DNA of 64,000 bases from Chryseobacterium endalhagicum (GCF_016745235.1 NZ_JAELVM010000004.1:62001-126000); one strand, 5' to 3'. Positions 34,335 to 42,672 are shown, counted from the stretch's first letter. Notes: generated from the letters alone by a model not told the origin. Numbers and translations are program-made.

Positions 34335-34361
34335 CTACTATAAAAATGATAGTATAAAAAT

Positions 34362-34961
34362 ATGAACTTTCTAGAACAAATGAAAAGAAGGTATACGGTA
34401 AAAAAGTATAACCCTCAAGGAAAAATCAGTGCAGAACAGATTGCAGAATTAAAAGAGATCCTTAATTTAAGTCCCTCTTCGATCAACAGCCAGCCATGGA
34501 ATTTTATTTTCGTGAGCAAGCCTGAACTGAAGGAACAGCTGGCGGAAGCTTCTTACTTTAACAAAGAAAAAGTATTGGACAGCAGCCATGTTATCGTATT
34601 TCAGGTGCTGAAAAACCCGGAAGATTTTGAAAAACAAATTGAGGAAAACCTTCCTGAAGGATCAGTCAATTACTACAGAACCATGGTAAAACCCAATGAT
34701 GAAGCCGCGATCCGTTCATGGATGGGACATCAGGTTTATCTTTCGCTGGGTGTTCTGCTTTCTGCGTGTGCCGCAATGGGAATCGATTCTACTCCAATGG
34801 AAGGAATTGAAACGGAAAAATATGACGGAATCCTGAAAAACGATTCCTATGAAACTCTTTTCGCGGTTGCTATCGGAGAAAGAGCTGAAAATGACAACAA
34901 CCATCCGACAAATACTCCGAAAAGAAGACTTAAAAGTGAAATGGTAATCGTAGAACCCTAA
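34362..34961 (+). CDS. Nitroreductase-family NAD(P)H-dependent oxidoreductase
   Basis: 199 residues. FMN-binding nitroreductase fold: RRYTVKKYNP near the N-terminus, LSPSSINSQPWNFIFV, SWMGHQVYLSLGVLLSACAAMGIDSTPMEG, and a terminal KRRLKSE. Closest in pattern to NfsB-type enzymes that reduce nitroaromatics or quinones. Divergent from an HxlR regulator; such pairs usually respond to electrophilic or quinone stress (inference). Confidence 0.92.
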   Translation: MNFLEQMKRRYTVKKYNPQGKISAEQIAELKEILNLSPSSINSQPWNFIFVSKPELKEQLAEASYFNKEKVLDSSHVIVFQVLKNPEDFEKQIEENLPEGSVNYYRTMVKPNDEAAIRSWMGHQVYLSLGVLLSACAAMGIDSTPMEGIETEKYDGILKNDSYETLFAVAIGERAENDNNHPTNTPKRRLKSEMVIVEP

Positions 34962-34985
34962 AAACGAATGATTTCTGCTAAAAAT

Positions 34986-35016
34986 AAAAGCTGTTTCGGG
35001 TGAAACAGCTTTTTTG
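34986..35016. terminator. Bidirectional terminator between nitroreductase and murI
   Basis: AAAAGCTGTTTC (34986-34997) pairs perfectly with GAAACAGCTTTT (35002-35013), 4-base loop; T run after it on the plus strand and A run before it. Confidence 0.92.
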
Positions 35017-35018
35017 TA

Positions 35019-35849
35019 TTATAATACTTTCAGTTCTAAATCTATCGTCTTTCCGAAGAATTTCTTAGAGATCTTCTCAAAGTTTTTCGTAAGATCCGAA
35101 AGATAGAAATGATAGCTTGGTTTTGGATTGTTTTCATTCAGCAGATGATACTTATCCAGGATGATCTTCAGATGGTTGGCTACAATATTCGGGGAATCAA
35201 TTACCCGGACCCTGTTTCCGTAATACTGTTTGATTTCATCGATCAGCAGGGGATAATGGGTACATCCGAGGATCAGGGTTTCAATATTTTTAAGCTTATT
35301 GTTGCTTAAATAATTATAGATGATCGCATGGGTGATCGGGTGATTTTTGAATCCTTCTTCAATGGCGGGAACCAATAAAGGTGTGGCAAGCTCATCCACT
35401 TTAATCCATTTATTCTGCTTCCTGATGCTTTTTTTGTACAGCCCGGAATTGACCGTTGCTTTTGTTGCAATAACTCCTACATTGTTATGAATCTCATACG
35501 CCACTTTTTCAGCCACGGGATTAATTACATCAATGACAGGAACTTTCCCGTTTACAGACTGCATCACCTCATTCAAAGCATTTGCTGTAGCCGTATTGCA
35601 GGCAATCACAATAGCTTTGCAGTTCTGCTGAAGCAGGAAATTGGTGATCTTGGTAGAATATTCGATGATCGCATCCTTCGATTTTTCACCGTAAGGAAGG
35701 TGCTTGGTATCACCAAAATAAATCAGGTCTTCATGAGGAAGAAGTCTTTTGATCTCTTTGGCTACGGTAAGTCCTCCCACCCCGCTGTCGAAAATACCGA
35801 TAGGCTGGCTTTGTGAAAGATGTGAATAATCTTGCTTTTTAGTTTTCAA
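35019..35849 (-). CDS. murI: Glutamate racemase
   Basis: Makes D-glutamate for peptidoglycan. Motifs GIFDSGVGGLTVAKE, VIACNTATANA (catalytic Cys) and LILGCTHYPLL (second catalytic Cys) are all present. The start is taken as a TTG at 35849 (276 residues, KTKKQDYSHLSQSQPIGIF follows); another TTG 21 bases further upstream lies within a TATTTTTG promoter box, and no ATG is available near the 5' end. Length from 35849 is normal. Confidence 0.93.
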   Translation of the reverse strand: MKTKKQDYSHLSQSQPIGIFDSGVGGLTVAKEIKRLLPHEDLIYFGDTKHLPYGEKSKDAIIEYSTKITNFLLQQNCKAIVIACNTATANALNEVMQSVNGKVPVIDVINPVAEKVAYEIHNNVGVIATKATVNSGLYKKSIRKQNKWIKVDELATPLLVPAIEEGFKNHPITHAIIYNYLSNNKLKNIETLILGCTHYPLLIDEIKQYYGNRVRVIDSPNIVANHLKIILDKYHLLNENNPKPSYHFYLSDLTKNFEKISKKFFGKTIDLELKVL

Positions 35850-35867
35850 GTGAGCTGAAATTTTATA

Positions 35868-35875
35868 CAAAAATA
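35868..35875 (-). promoter_or_regulatory. -7 box TATTTTTG for murI
   Basis: Exact TAnnTTTG on the minus strand, 18 bases upstream of the chosen murI start. Confidence 0.58.
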
Positions 35876-35921
35876 CGAAGATTTTTAGATTTCTGGAGTC
35901 CTGATTTTACACTTTATTTCT

Positions 35922-36021
35922 ATCATGCTTCGACTCCGCTCAGCATGACACGTGACAATGATTCCGTACATTATGACAACTGGTATTAGCAAAGTCATGC
36001 TGAGCGGAGTCGAAGCATGAT
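35922..36021. repeat. Perfect 28-bp inverted repeat with 44-base spacer
   Basis: 35922-35949 is the exact reverse complement of 35994-36021; the core word is CATGCTTCGACTCCGCTCAG / CTGAGCGGAGTCGAAGCATG. Spacer 35950-35993 has no ORF. Lies between hemW and murI (both minus strand) and could serve as transcription stop or be a dispersed mobile repeat. Confidence 0.93.
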
Positions 36022-36028
36022 CATTGAT

Positions 36029-37153
36029 TTACACAATAAACAGATCTGAAGCAATTCCATCCGCCATAAACCAATGCTTTTCCGGGATTTTCAAATGGTT
36101 ATCTTCAGTTACTAAAATTCCTTCTTCAATTTTGGATTTTATTTCCTGATGAAAATGTTCCAGAATTTTGCCGGAGAATTTCTGGTTCAGGCTATTGAGA
36201 TCTACTCCCCAGATTGTCCTGAGGCCAATCATAATCATTTCATTGAACTGGTCTTGCTGAGACAGGATTTCTTCTTCTTTGGCAAGAATTCCGCTGTGAA
36301 GTTTTTTAATATACTGCTGATTGTTGGCCACATTCCAGCTTCTGACATCAAAACCATTGTAAGAATGGGCAGAAGGACCTATTCCCAGATACTCTTTGTA
36401 TTTCCAATAGGCCGAATTATGTCTTGAATAGAAGCCTGGTTTAGCAAAATTGGAGACTTCGTAATGCTCAAATCCGTTGTCTTTCAGGAAATCCGACAGG
36501 TAATAAAATTCTTTATTCTGCTCTTCTTCTTTCGGACTGGCTATTTTCCCTTTCGAGATCCAGTTTTCCAAAGCTGTTTTCGGCTCAACAGTCAATGCGT
36601 ACGATGAAATATGAGGAACTTCCAAAGCGATCGTCTTGTTTAAATTCTCTTTCCAGATCTCCAGATTCGAGGTTGGCGAACCGTAAATCAGGTCTATGCT
36701 TAAGTTTTCAAATCCAAAATCCTGAGCTCTTTTAATGGAACTTTCTGCTTCGGAAGCATTATGGGCACGGTTCATCATTTTCAGATCTTCTTCAAAAAAA
36801 CTCTGGGTTCCGATAGAAAGCCTGTTAACCGGAGAATCAGCAAGCTGTTTTAGAAAATTTTTATCCAGATCATCGGGATTAGCTTCTAAAGTGACCTCAA
36901 TATCGTGATCAAAACTGAAATACTTCAGCACTTCATCAATTATAGAACGGATTTCATCGGCAGAAAGAATAGACGGGGTTCCGCCTCCAAAATACAGGGA
37001 CTTTAAATTTTTGTTCTGCAGTTCGTCTTTTCGCAGCCTTATTTCGGTCTTCATGGCACTGATCATTTCATCTTTAAAATTCAAAGATGTGGAAAAGTGA
37101 AAATTGCAGTAGCTGCATTTCTGTTTGCAGAATGGAATGTGAATATATATCAT
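36029..37153 (-). CDS. hemW: Heme chaperone HemW (radical SAM, HemN-like)
   Basis: 374 residues from the ATG at 37153 (MIYIHIPFCKQKCSYCNFHF). The radical SAM cluster CxxxCxxC is CKQKCSYC, followed by LYFGGGTPSILS, VTLEANPDD, RLSIGTQSF and IGPSAHSYNG. The extra Cys after CxxxCxxC seen in HemN is replaced by Phe (CNF), as in HemW, which transfers heme rather than oxidising coproporphyrinogen. A longer frame upstream would run through a terminator hairpin, so the 37153 start is preferred. Confidence 0.93.
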   Translation of the reverse strand: MIYIHIPFCKQKCSYCNFHFSTSLNFKDEMISAMKTEIRLRKDELQNKNLKSLYFGGGTPSILSADEIRSIIDEVLKYFSFDHDIEVTLEANPDDLDKNFLKQLADSPVNRLSIGTQSFFEEDLKMMNRAHNASEAESSIKRAQDFGFENLSIDLIYGSPTSNLEIWKENLNKTIALEVPHISSYALTVEPKTALENWISKGKIASPKEEEQNKEFYYLSDFLKDNGFEHYEVSNFAKPGFYSRHNSAYWKYKEYLGIGPSAHSYNGFDVRSWNVANNQQYIKKLHSGILAKEEEILSQQDQFNEMIMIGLRTIWGVDLNSLNQKFSGKILEHFHQEIKSKIEEGILVTEDNHLKIPEKHWFMADGIASDLFIV

Positions 37154-37159
37154 AAAAAA

Positions 37160-37180
37160 AGCCCTGAAAATTTCAGAGCT
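37160..37180 (-). terminator. Terminator of the PorP/SprF-like gene
   Basis: AGCCCTGAAA / TTTCAGAGCT hairpin with one mismatch, followed on the minus strand by a run of seven T. Sits between the PorP-like stop and the hemW start. Confidence 0.72.
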
Positions 37181-37204
37181 CAAATTTATTTAAATTATAT
37201 CAGA

Positions 37205-38155
37205 TTAATATCTATATCCTCTATGATTAATAAAGTTATCGAAATTATACCCTAAGCTGATCATGAAGCTGTTTCCACCATACGTCTGGATATCAGACAT
37301 TCCGATGTTGTATGTAGCTCCGATCATGAATTTATTAAATCTTACTTTAACAACCGGTGCTACCTGTAGCTGCTGGCTGTCGAATCTGTTCTGTACCGTT
37401 CTGTAGCTTACCCCGGCAGAGAATGAGTTGATATCATTAAAGAAAGTCGCCATTAAGTTATAGTCGATCATTCTTGTTGAATTCGTATTCAGGTTAATTA
37501 ACGCGGATGGCGTTACAAAGATATTGTCAGCAAAATGCCAGTCATATCCTAAGTTTAAGAAGAATTTAATTGGTGAAGGCTCAATTCCGTTTACGATAGC
37601 CTTATCATTGCTTAGTGCGATATCGTTTACCGATACTCCTGCAAAAATATTTCTATAGGTAGCTGCCGCACCGAAGTTGGCATAAGCCATAAAAATATTC
37701 CCTTCTTTACCGATCAATAGTGGATCGTAACCATCTTCAACATTCACTGAAGTATAGTCGAAGTTCATATTATAAAATGAAACACTGGTACCAAAAGAGA
37801 ATTGGTCTTTTCTTTCTCCTTCACTACTTAGTGGAATAAAGTATGACGCTCCTGCCGTGATTCCTCCTGCAGAAATAGGCCCGTTACTATCTCTGAAAAT
37901 AGAAAGCCCTGCTCCTACTCTGTCGAAGATGTTCCCGTTGATTCCTATAGACTGCGTATTTGGAGAATCGCTAAACTTGTCAAATTGCTTGTGGTAATTA
38001 GCATTAAGCTGCACGTAATCGGTCTTTCCGTACTGAGCTGGGTTGAACAGGAATTCACCATCCAAAAGATATTGCTGATAGTATGGTAGTGATTCTTGTG
38101 CTTTGTATGCATTTGACAAAAGAGCTAAACATACGATAGCATATAGTTTTCTCAT
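37205..38155 (-). CDS. PorP/SprF-family outer-membrane protein
   Basis: 316 residues from the ATG at 38155 (MRKLYAIVCLALLSNAYKAQ, signal peptide). The family opening PYYQQYLLDGEFLFNPAQYG is split by a few residues from the tag; the rest is strand-rich (GAGLSIFRDSNGPIS, GITAGASYFIPL, FNKFMIGATYNIGMS) and ends in a strand with LGYNFDNF. PorP/SprF proteins assist type IX secretion and gliding, often beside SprB-type adhesins. None is adjacent here. Own promoter and terminator, so a single-gene transcript. Confidence 0.9.
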   Translation of the reverse strand: MRKLYAIVCLALLSNAYKAQESLPYYQQYLLDGEFLFNPAQYGKTDYVQLNANYHKQFDKFSDSPNTQSIGINGNIFDRVGAGLSIFRDSNGPISAGGITAGASYFIPLSSEGERKDQFSFGTSVSFYNMNFDYTSVNVEDGYDPLLIGKEGNIFMAYANFGAAATYRNIFAGVSVNDIALSNDKAIVNGIEPSPIKFFLNLGYDWHFADNIFVTPSALINLNTNSTRMIDYNLMATFFNDINSFSAGVSYRTVQNRFDSQQLQVAPVVKVRFNKFMIGATYNIGMSDIQTYGGNSFMISLGYNFDNFINHRGYRY

Positions 38156-38178
38156 AACAAATCTTGATTTCAATTCAA

Positions 38179-38186
38179 CAAATATA
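38179..38186 (-). promoter_or_regulatory. -7 box TATATTTG for the PorP/SprF-like gene
   Basis: Exact TAnnTTTG on the minus strand, 23 bases upstream of the ATG at 38155. Confidence 0.6.
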
Positions 38187-38206
38187 AAAAAATTCTCAAT
38201 ATATTT

Positions 38207-39280
38207 TTAGTTTTCTAAATAATTTCTCCATTTTTTTACAGCATCCGCCATATCTTTCGGCATTGGGCTCTCAAAATACAATTCCTTTTTCGTAGTGGGG
38301 TGTATAAACCCTAAAGTATGAGCATGGAGTGCATGTCTTGGAAGAATTTCAAAAACATTTTTTATAAACTGCTTATACTTAGGAAGATTCACTCCTCTAA
38401 GCGGCGTATGGCCTTCATATCTTTCGTCATTAAATAAAGTATGCCCGATATGTTTGAAATGCGCACGGATCTGGTGTGTTCTTCCCGTTTCAAGTTTACA
38501 TTCCACCCAGGTCATATATTTGAAGCGTTCCAGCACTTTATAATGGGTTACGGCATGCTTTCCGTGGCTTCCGTCTTCATAAACGGACATCTGCATCCTG
38601 TTTTTAGGATGTCTTCCGATATGTCCTCTGATGCTTCCCTCGTCTTCCTGAGGATTTCCCCAGACAAAAGCCCAATATAATCTTTTGGTGGTTCTGTTAA
38701 AAAACTGTTTCGCTAAAAAGCTCAGTGCATATTCATTTTTTGCGATCACCAGCAGTCCGGAAGTGTCTTTATCAATTCTGTGAACAAGTCCTACCCTGTC
38801 CAGATCAGATTTTTCGCCGTTCTTTTCAAAATGGAAAGCCAGTGCATTCACCAGCGTTTTATCCCAGTTTCCGTGTCCCGGATGCACCACCATTCCCGGT
38901 TCTTTATCCACAACCACAAGATCATCATCTTCATAAATAATATTCACCGGAATATCCTGAGGAATGATCACGTTCTGTCTCGGCGGATGCGCAAGAAGCA
39001 CCGAAATCTGGTCGCCGGGTTTTACACGGTAATTCTGCTTTACCGGAGTTCCGTTTACCACTACATTTCCCGCTCTGCACGTCTGCGAAATTTTATTCCT
39101 TGAAGAATTCTGTCTGTATATCTGTAAGAACTTGTCAATTCTTAACGGCTCCTGGTTTTTATCGACGGTGATATTAAGATGTTCGTACAATCCTTTATTT
39201 TCATCATCAATATCGATATTCCCGAGACTATCGGACTCTAATAATTCTTCATCTAAAAAATCCTCGTTATCTTCTGCCAT
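38207..39280 (-). CDS. rluD: RluA/RluD-family 23S rRNA pseudouridine synthase
   Basis: 357 residues. N-terminal acidic tail (DNEDFLDEELLESDSLG), an S4 RNA-binding domain (RIDKFLQIYRQNSSRNKISQ trimmed, VVVNGTPVKQNYRVKPGD) and the catalytic domain with VVHPGHGNW, HRIDKDTSGLLVIAK (catalytic Asp) and CKLETGRTHQIRAHF. The order S4 then synthase is that of RluD, which modifies helix 69 of 23S rRNA. The RluD assignment over RluA/RluC paralogues is likely, not certain. Confidence 0.92.
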   Translation of the reverse strand: MAEDNEDFLDEELLESDSLGNIDIDDENKGLYEHLNITVDKNQEPLRIDKFLQIYRQNSSRNKISQTCRAGNVVVNGTPVKQNYRVKPGDQISVLLAHPPRQNVIIPQDIPVNIIYEDDDLVVVDKEPGMVVHPGHGNWDKTLVNALAFHFEKNGEKSDLDRVGLVHRIDKDTSGLLVIAKNEYALSFLAKQFFNRTTKRLYWAFVWGNPQEDEGSIRGHIGRHPKNRMQMSVYEDGSHGKHAVTHYKVLERFKYMTWVECKLETGRTHQIRAHFKHIGHTLFNDERYEGHTPLRGVNLPKYKQFIKNVFEILPRHALHAHTLGFIHPTTKKELYFESPMPKDMADAVKKWRNYLEN

Positions 39281-39301
39281 TGTTTTATTTTTTTACACAA
39301 A

Positions 39302-39329
39302 AGGCCCCAACATTTTGCAGTTGAAGCCT
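39302..39329 (-). terminator. Possible terminator of the PASTA gene
   Basis: AGGCCCCAAC pairs with GTTGAAGCCT (8 of 10 pairs) around ATTTTGCA; on the minus strand followed by TTTTGTGT. Moderate. Confidence 0.42.
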
Positions 39330-39352
39330 ATATTTTATATAATAAACCGTTA

Positions 39353-40453
39353 TTATTCTACTACTACTTTTTTAGCCTTTGGCTTTTGAGCCGGCTGCTG
39401 TGCCGTATTTCCGGCAGCAGGTTTACTGCCCGTTCCCGAACCCTGGCTGCCTGTTGCAGCGGATTTCGGTTTTTCAGCAGTGGTTCCTGCAGGTTTTGCT
39501 CCTGTAGCGGCACTGGTTTTAGGCTGCTCCGTTTTCACCGGTTCAGATTTCGGAACTTCTTTTTTAGGTACAGGTACTGCTGGCGGCGGATCAAAGCTTG
39601 GCTCCTGATGAACCGGAACTTCGTCATAATGTACCGGAGGCAGTGAAGTATCTACTTTCATACGGTAAATAGAGTTCAGCTGTTCTACCTTAGCTCTGAG
39701 CTCGGCAGGCGTTCTCTTACTCGCCCAAAGGTCGATCTGCATTCCCTGGTCTCTTACGTCTCCGGAAGCCGGATCCTGATAATAAATAATATCAGATTCG
39801 TCTTTACTGCCGTCCTCGTGTTCTACCAGTCCTACTTCGAACATACTTTTTGCAATAACTGCTCTCGCTTCTTTTACAGAAAGTCCTACCACACTAGGAA
39901 TAGAGATATTCCTCATAGGTCCTGAACCTACCACCACATCGATCACGGAGAATCTAGGAAGGCGTGATCCCGGGTTCACCGCATTCCCTTTATATAATAT
40001 TCTCAGAAGAGCATCTTTCTGGATACTCGGTTCATAAATGGTGTCATTGATCTTCAGCCCCACCTGGTCCAGTCTCTGGAAAGCCAGTCCTGAATATCTG
40101 TTGATCACATCAGGAACGGTAATAGGAGCCCATGTTCTAGGGTTCACAACAATTCTTACCAGCGATCCCGGCTTTACACGGGAACTGGATATCGGATGCA
40201 TCTTTAAAACCTGGAAAGGCTTATATTTAGGATTGTATTCTGCACTGTCCACTTCATATTCCAGCCCTGTATCTTCCAATATTTTTACGGCATCGTAAAC
40301 GGATTTATTAATAACATTGGGCACAGGAATCTCCTGACCATGATTGGTATGATATTCCAGCCAGCGGAAAGTAAGCCACACCAACCCCACAAAAACACCG
40401 ATGGCGACTACTAAATTCAGTAAAACTTTCCAATTGAAAAGTGATTTAAGCAT
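39353..40453 (-). CDS. PASTA-domain membrane protein
   Basis: 366 residues. One N-terminal membrane helix (LLNLVVAIGVFVGLVWLTF), then three PASTA domains (about 42-105, 112-180, 185-250) with the typical VPNVINKSVYDAVKILEDTG, VPDVINRYSGLAFQRLDQVG and IPSVVGLSVKEARAVIAKS starts, and a Pro/Lys/Ala-rich disordered tail. PASTA domains bind muropeptides or lipid II, but there is no kinase domain, so it is probably a periplasmic cell-wall sensor or scaffold. Divergent from ddl, fitting a cell-wall role, and upstream of rluD. Confidence 0.9.
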   Translation of the reverse strand: MLKSLFNWKVLLNLVVAIGVFVGLVWLTFRWLEYHTNHGQEIPVPNVINKSVYDAVKILEDTGLEYEVDSAEYNPKYKPFQVLKMHPISSSRVKPGSLVRIVVNPRTWAPITVPDVINRYSGLAFQRLDQVGLKINDTIYEPSIQKDALLRILYKGNAVNPGSRLPRFSVIDVVVGSGPMRNISIPSVVGLSVKEARAVIAKSMFEVGLVEHEDGSKDESDIIYYQDPASGDVRDQGMQIDLWASKRTPAELRAKVEQLNSIYRMKVDTSLPPVHYDEVPVHQEPSFDPPPAVPVPKKEVPKSEPVKTEQPKTSAATGAKPAGTTAEKPKSAATGSQGSGTGSKPAAGNTAQQPAQKPKAKKVVVE

Positions 40454-40479
40454 ACTTAAAAATACTTTAATTATAACGG

Positions 40480-40487
40480 CAAATATA
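40480..40487 (-). promoter_or_regulatory. -7 box TATATTTG for the PASTA gene
   Basis: Exact TAnnTTTG on the minus strand, 26 bases from the start codon. Confidence 0.6.
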
Positions 40488-40577
40488 GCTAATAATTTTA
40501 AATGTCCTTTTATTTAACACAATTCATTTTCAATTTTAAAATTTCTGAATTTCCCTTATTGCATTACATAAAATGAT

Positions 40578-40585
40578 TAAATTTG
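40578..40585 (+). promoter_or_regulatory. -7 box TAAATTTG for ddl
   Basis: Exact TAnnTTTG; it lies inside the longest open frame (from 40573), so ddl must start downstream, at 40603 or 40609. Confidence 0.65.
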
Positions 40586-40608
40586 CCTTAATTGATACTA
40601 TAATGGTT

Positions 40609-41592
40609 ATGAGCAAAAAAAGTGTTGCCGTTGTCATGGGAGGCTATTCAGATGAATATGTGGTTTCCTTAAAAAGCGGTCAGTTGATCTACGATTCTCT
40701 GGACAGAAATCTATATGATGTACATAAAGTGGTTATCCTTAAAGATGAATGGTATTTTTTAGGAGACAACGACAAAAAATATGAAATCAACCGCGGGGAT
40801 TTTTCAGTCACATTAGATAATAATGAACAACTGAAATTCGATGCCTGTTTCAACATTATCCACGGAACTCCCGGTGAAAACGGAATCCTTCAGGCCTACT
40901 GGGATGCCATAGGACAGAAATATACAGGATGTGATTTCTACCAGAGTGCTTTAACCTTCAATAAAAAAGACACCCTGGCCGTACTTTCCAAATATGGGAT
41001 TCCTTCTGCTAAAAGTATTTATTTAAGAAAAGGAGAAGCCATCAATACAGATGAAATTGTAGAAAGTCTTGGGCTTCCGGTTTTCGTTAAACCCAACCAG
41101 TCCGGTTCTTCCCTTGGAATTTCAAAAGTGAAGGAAAAATCGGAATTACTTGCTGCTACGGAAATCGCTTTCAAAGAAGATGATGAAATCCTGATCGAAA
41201 GTTTCCTGGACGGGATGGAAGTTTCCGTTGGCGTTATAGATTATAAAGGCGAAACCATCGTTCTGGGAATTACAGAAATTGTACCTACCAATGAATTCTT
41301 CGATTATGAGGCTAAATATGAAGGTGCTTCAGAAGAAATTACACCCGCAAGAATTGATGATGCTACCAGAATCAGAGTGGAAGAAATTTCAAAAAGAGCA
41401 TATAACTCCCTTGGTATGAGCGGTTTTTCAAGAAGTGAATTCATCCTGATGGACGGCATTCCTTACATGCTTGAAATGAATACCAACCCCGGATTCTCCC
41501 CAGCCAGCATTCTTCCGCAGCAGGCTAAAATTTATGGAATATCCATTACAGACCTTTGCGGAAACGAAGTAGAAAAAGCGTTGAATAAATAA
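40609..41592 (+). CDS. ddl: D-alanine--D-alanine ligase
   Basis: Joins two D-alanines for peptidoglycan. 327 residues from the ATG at 40609 (MSKKSVAVVMGGYSDEYVVS). ATP-grasp fold with IIHGTPGENG, FVKPNQSGSSLGISKV, EILIESFLDGMEVSVGV and LEMNTNPGFSPASI. The usual N-terminal GGxSxEHxVS appears as GGYSDEYVVS. The position 6 bases upstream (40603) is an alternative ATG. Divergent from the PASTA gene. Confidence 0.94.
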   Translation: MSKKSVAVVMGGYSDEYVVSLKSGQLIYDSLDRNLYDVHKVVILKDEWYFLGDNDKKYEINRGDFSVTLDNNEQLKFDACFNIIHGTPGENGILQAYWDAIGQKYTGCDFYQSALTFNKKDTLAVLSKYGIPSAKSIYLRKGEAINTDEIVESLGLPVFVKPNQSGSSLGISKVKEKSELLAATEIAFKEDDEILIESFLDGMEVSVGVIDYKGETIVLGITEIVPTNEFFDYEAKYEGASEEITPARIDDATRIRVEEISKRAYNSLGMSGFSRSEFILMDGIPYMLEMNTNPGFSPASILPQQAKIYGISITDLCGNEVEKALNK

Positions 41593-41767
41593 TAATAGAA
41601 GTTAGAAATTAGAGGTTAGAAGTTAGTTGTTACAGAGGGAAGTTTGAAGATAGGAGATCGAAGAAAAACCCGGTGGATATTACCCCGAAACGCGAATCTC
41701 ACATCCCCTAATCTCACAACCCCAAACACGAACCTCACAACCCATAACTCATCATAACACGTAAAAC
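41593..41767. repeat. Degenerate arm-pair repeat between ddl and coaD
   Basis: Left arm AGAAGTTAGAAATTAGAGGT then TAGAAGTTAG; right arm a run of AATCTCACATCCCCTAATCT / CTCACAACCC words up to the coaD start. Purine-rich left, pyrimidine/A-rich right, as in the nuo blocks. No gene. Confidence 0.65.
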
Positions 41768-42232
41768 ATGAAAATTGCTGTTTTCCCCGGATCCTTTGAT
41801 CCTATTACCCTGGGACATTATGATATTATTGAAAGAGCGGCTCCGCTTTTTGACAAACTGATTATCGCCATCGGGCAGAATTCCCAGAAAAAATATATGT
41901 TTCCACTGGAAAAAAGAATGGAATTCATTCAAAATTCCGTCGCAGAATTTCCCAATGTAGAAGTGGATTATTTTGAAGGATTAACCGTAGATTACTGTTT
42001 CGAAAAAAATGCCCAGTACATTATCAGAGGCTTAAGAAACCCGGCCGATTTCGAATTTGAAAAAGCCATTGCCCATACCAACAGAACCCTGGCCCACAAA
42101 AAACTGGAAACCGTATTCCTGTTAACCTCATCCGGAAAATCTTTCATCAGCAGCAGCATTGTAAGAGAGATCATCAACCACGGCGGAGAATACGAACTGC
42201 TGGTTCCGGACTCGGTGAGGGTAGAAAGATAA
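41768..42232 (+). CDS. coaD: Phosphopantetheine adenylyltransferase
   Basis: Penultimate step of coenzyme A synthesis. 154 residues. Nucleotidyltransferase motifs FPGSFDPITLGHYDII (the HxGH-type site is TLGH here), RGLRNPADFEFE and the C-terminal ISSSIVREI. Length is typical. Its stop codon touches the left arm of the repeat that encloses the next gene. Confidence 0.96.
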   Translation: MKIAVFPGSFDPITLGHYDIIERAAPLFDKLIIAIGQNSQKKYMFPLEKRMEFIQNSVAEFPNVEVDYFEGLTVDYCFEKNAQYIIRGLRNPADFEFEKAIAHTNRTLAHKKLETVFLLTSSGKSFISSSIVREIINHGGEYELLVPDSVRVER

Positions 42233-42258
42233 GTAATGAGTAATAGGTAATGAGTAAT
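42232..42258. repeat. Left arm of the inverted repeat around the four-helix gene
   Basis: AGTAATGAGTAATAGGTAAT then GAGTAAT. The 17-base core 42236-42252 is exactly inverted at 42649-42665. Contains tandem TAATGAG words. Confidence 0.88.
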
Positions 42259-42621
42259 CTTGGGGCTATGGATTATAATCAGGTATTTCGGGAAAGAACT
42301 AAAAACTTTTCTATTCTTGTGATCCAATCCCTCTTATCATTACCTTATTCAGATGCTCTTTCGGTTATAAGAAAGCAAATTATCCGGTCTTCTACTTCAG
42401 TGGCAGCCAATTACAGAGCTGTTTCAAGAGCAAGATCAGAAAAAGAAAAATTTGCTAAACTCTGCATTGTTGTGGAAGAAATTGATGAAACCCAACTCTG
42501 GCTTGAGATCATTGAAGCACTGGAATATCTCAGTCCTGAAAAGATGATTGAATTAAAATCTGAATGTGAAGAACTTGTAAAGGTCATGACCAAATATAAG
42601 TTTAAATTATCCCAAATTTAA
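42250..42621 (+). CDS. Four-helix-bundle (S23 / 23S intervening-sequence type) protein
   Basis: 123 residues from the ATG at 42250, which lies in the repeat arm; an internal ATG at 42268 (MDYNQVFRERTKNFSILV) may be the true start. The pattern IRKQIIRSSTSVAANYRAV, ARSEKEKFAKLCIVVEE and DETQLWLEIIEAL is that of the four-helix-bundle family TIGR02436, known from ORFs in 23S rRNA intervening sequences and related to Avd of diversity-generating retroelements. No rRNA or reverse transcriptase is near. It is enclosed by inverted repeats that fill the whole space between coaD and the TRIC gene. Confidence 0.85.
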   Translation: MSNLGAMDYNQVFRERTKNFSILVIQSLLSLPYSDALSVIRKQIIRSSTSVAANYRAVSRARSEKEKFAKLCIVVEEIDETQLWLEIIEALEYLSPEKMIELKSECEELVKVMTKYKFKLSQI

Positions 42622-42635
42622 ATGGCATAATTTTT

Positions 42636-42665
42636 ATTACTCATTGCCCATTACCTATTACTCAT
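42636..42665. repeat. Right arm of the inverted repeat around the four-helix gene
   Basis: ATTACTCATTGCCCATTACC then TATTACTCAT; reverse complement of the left arm with a 6-base insertion. Ends 7 bases before the TRIC start codon. Confidence 0.88.
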
Positions 42666-42672
42666 AAAAACT

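Larger units (their letters stand above)
34278..34359. promoter_or_regulatory. Paired operator arms between hxlR-type gene and nitroreductase gene
   Basis: 34278-34296 (TTTTATACTATCATTTTTA) is exactly repeated in inverted orientation at 34341-34359. The arms end next to each gene's start codon and lie just downstream of each -7 box, so a bound regulator would block both transcripts early. Binding by the adjacent HxlR protein is an inference. Confidence 0.8.

Noticed and set aside
42250..42621. Diversity-generating retroelement (Avd-like protein)
   Set aside because: No reverse transcriptase, template repeat or variable repeat is visible in the window; only the four-helix fold is shared.
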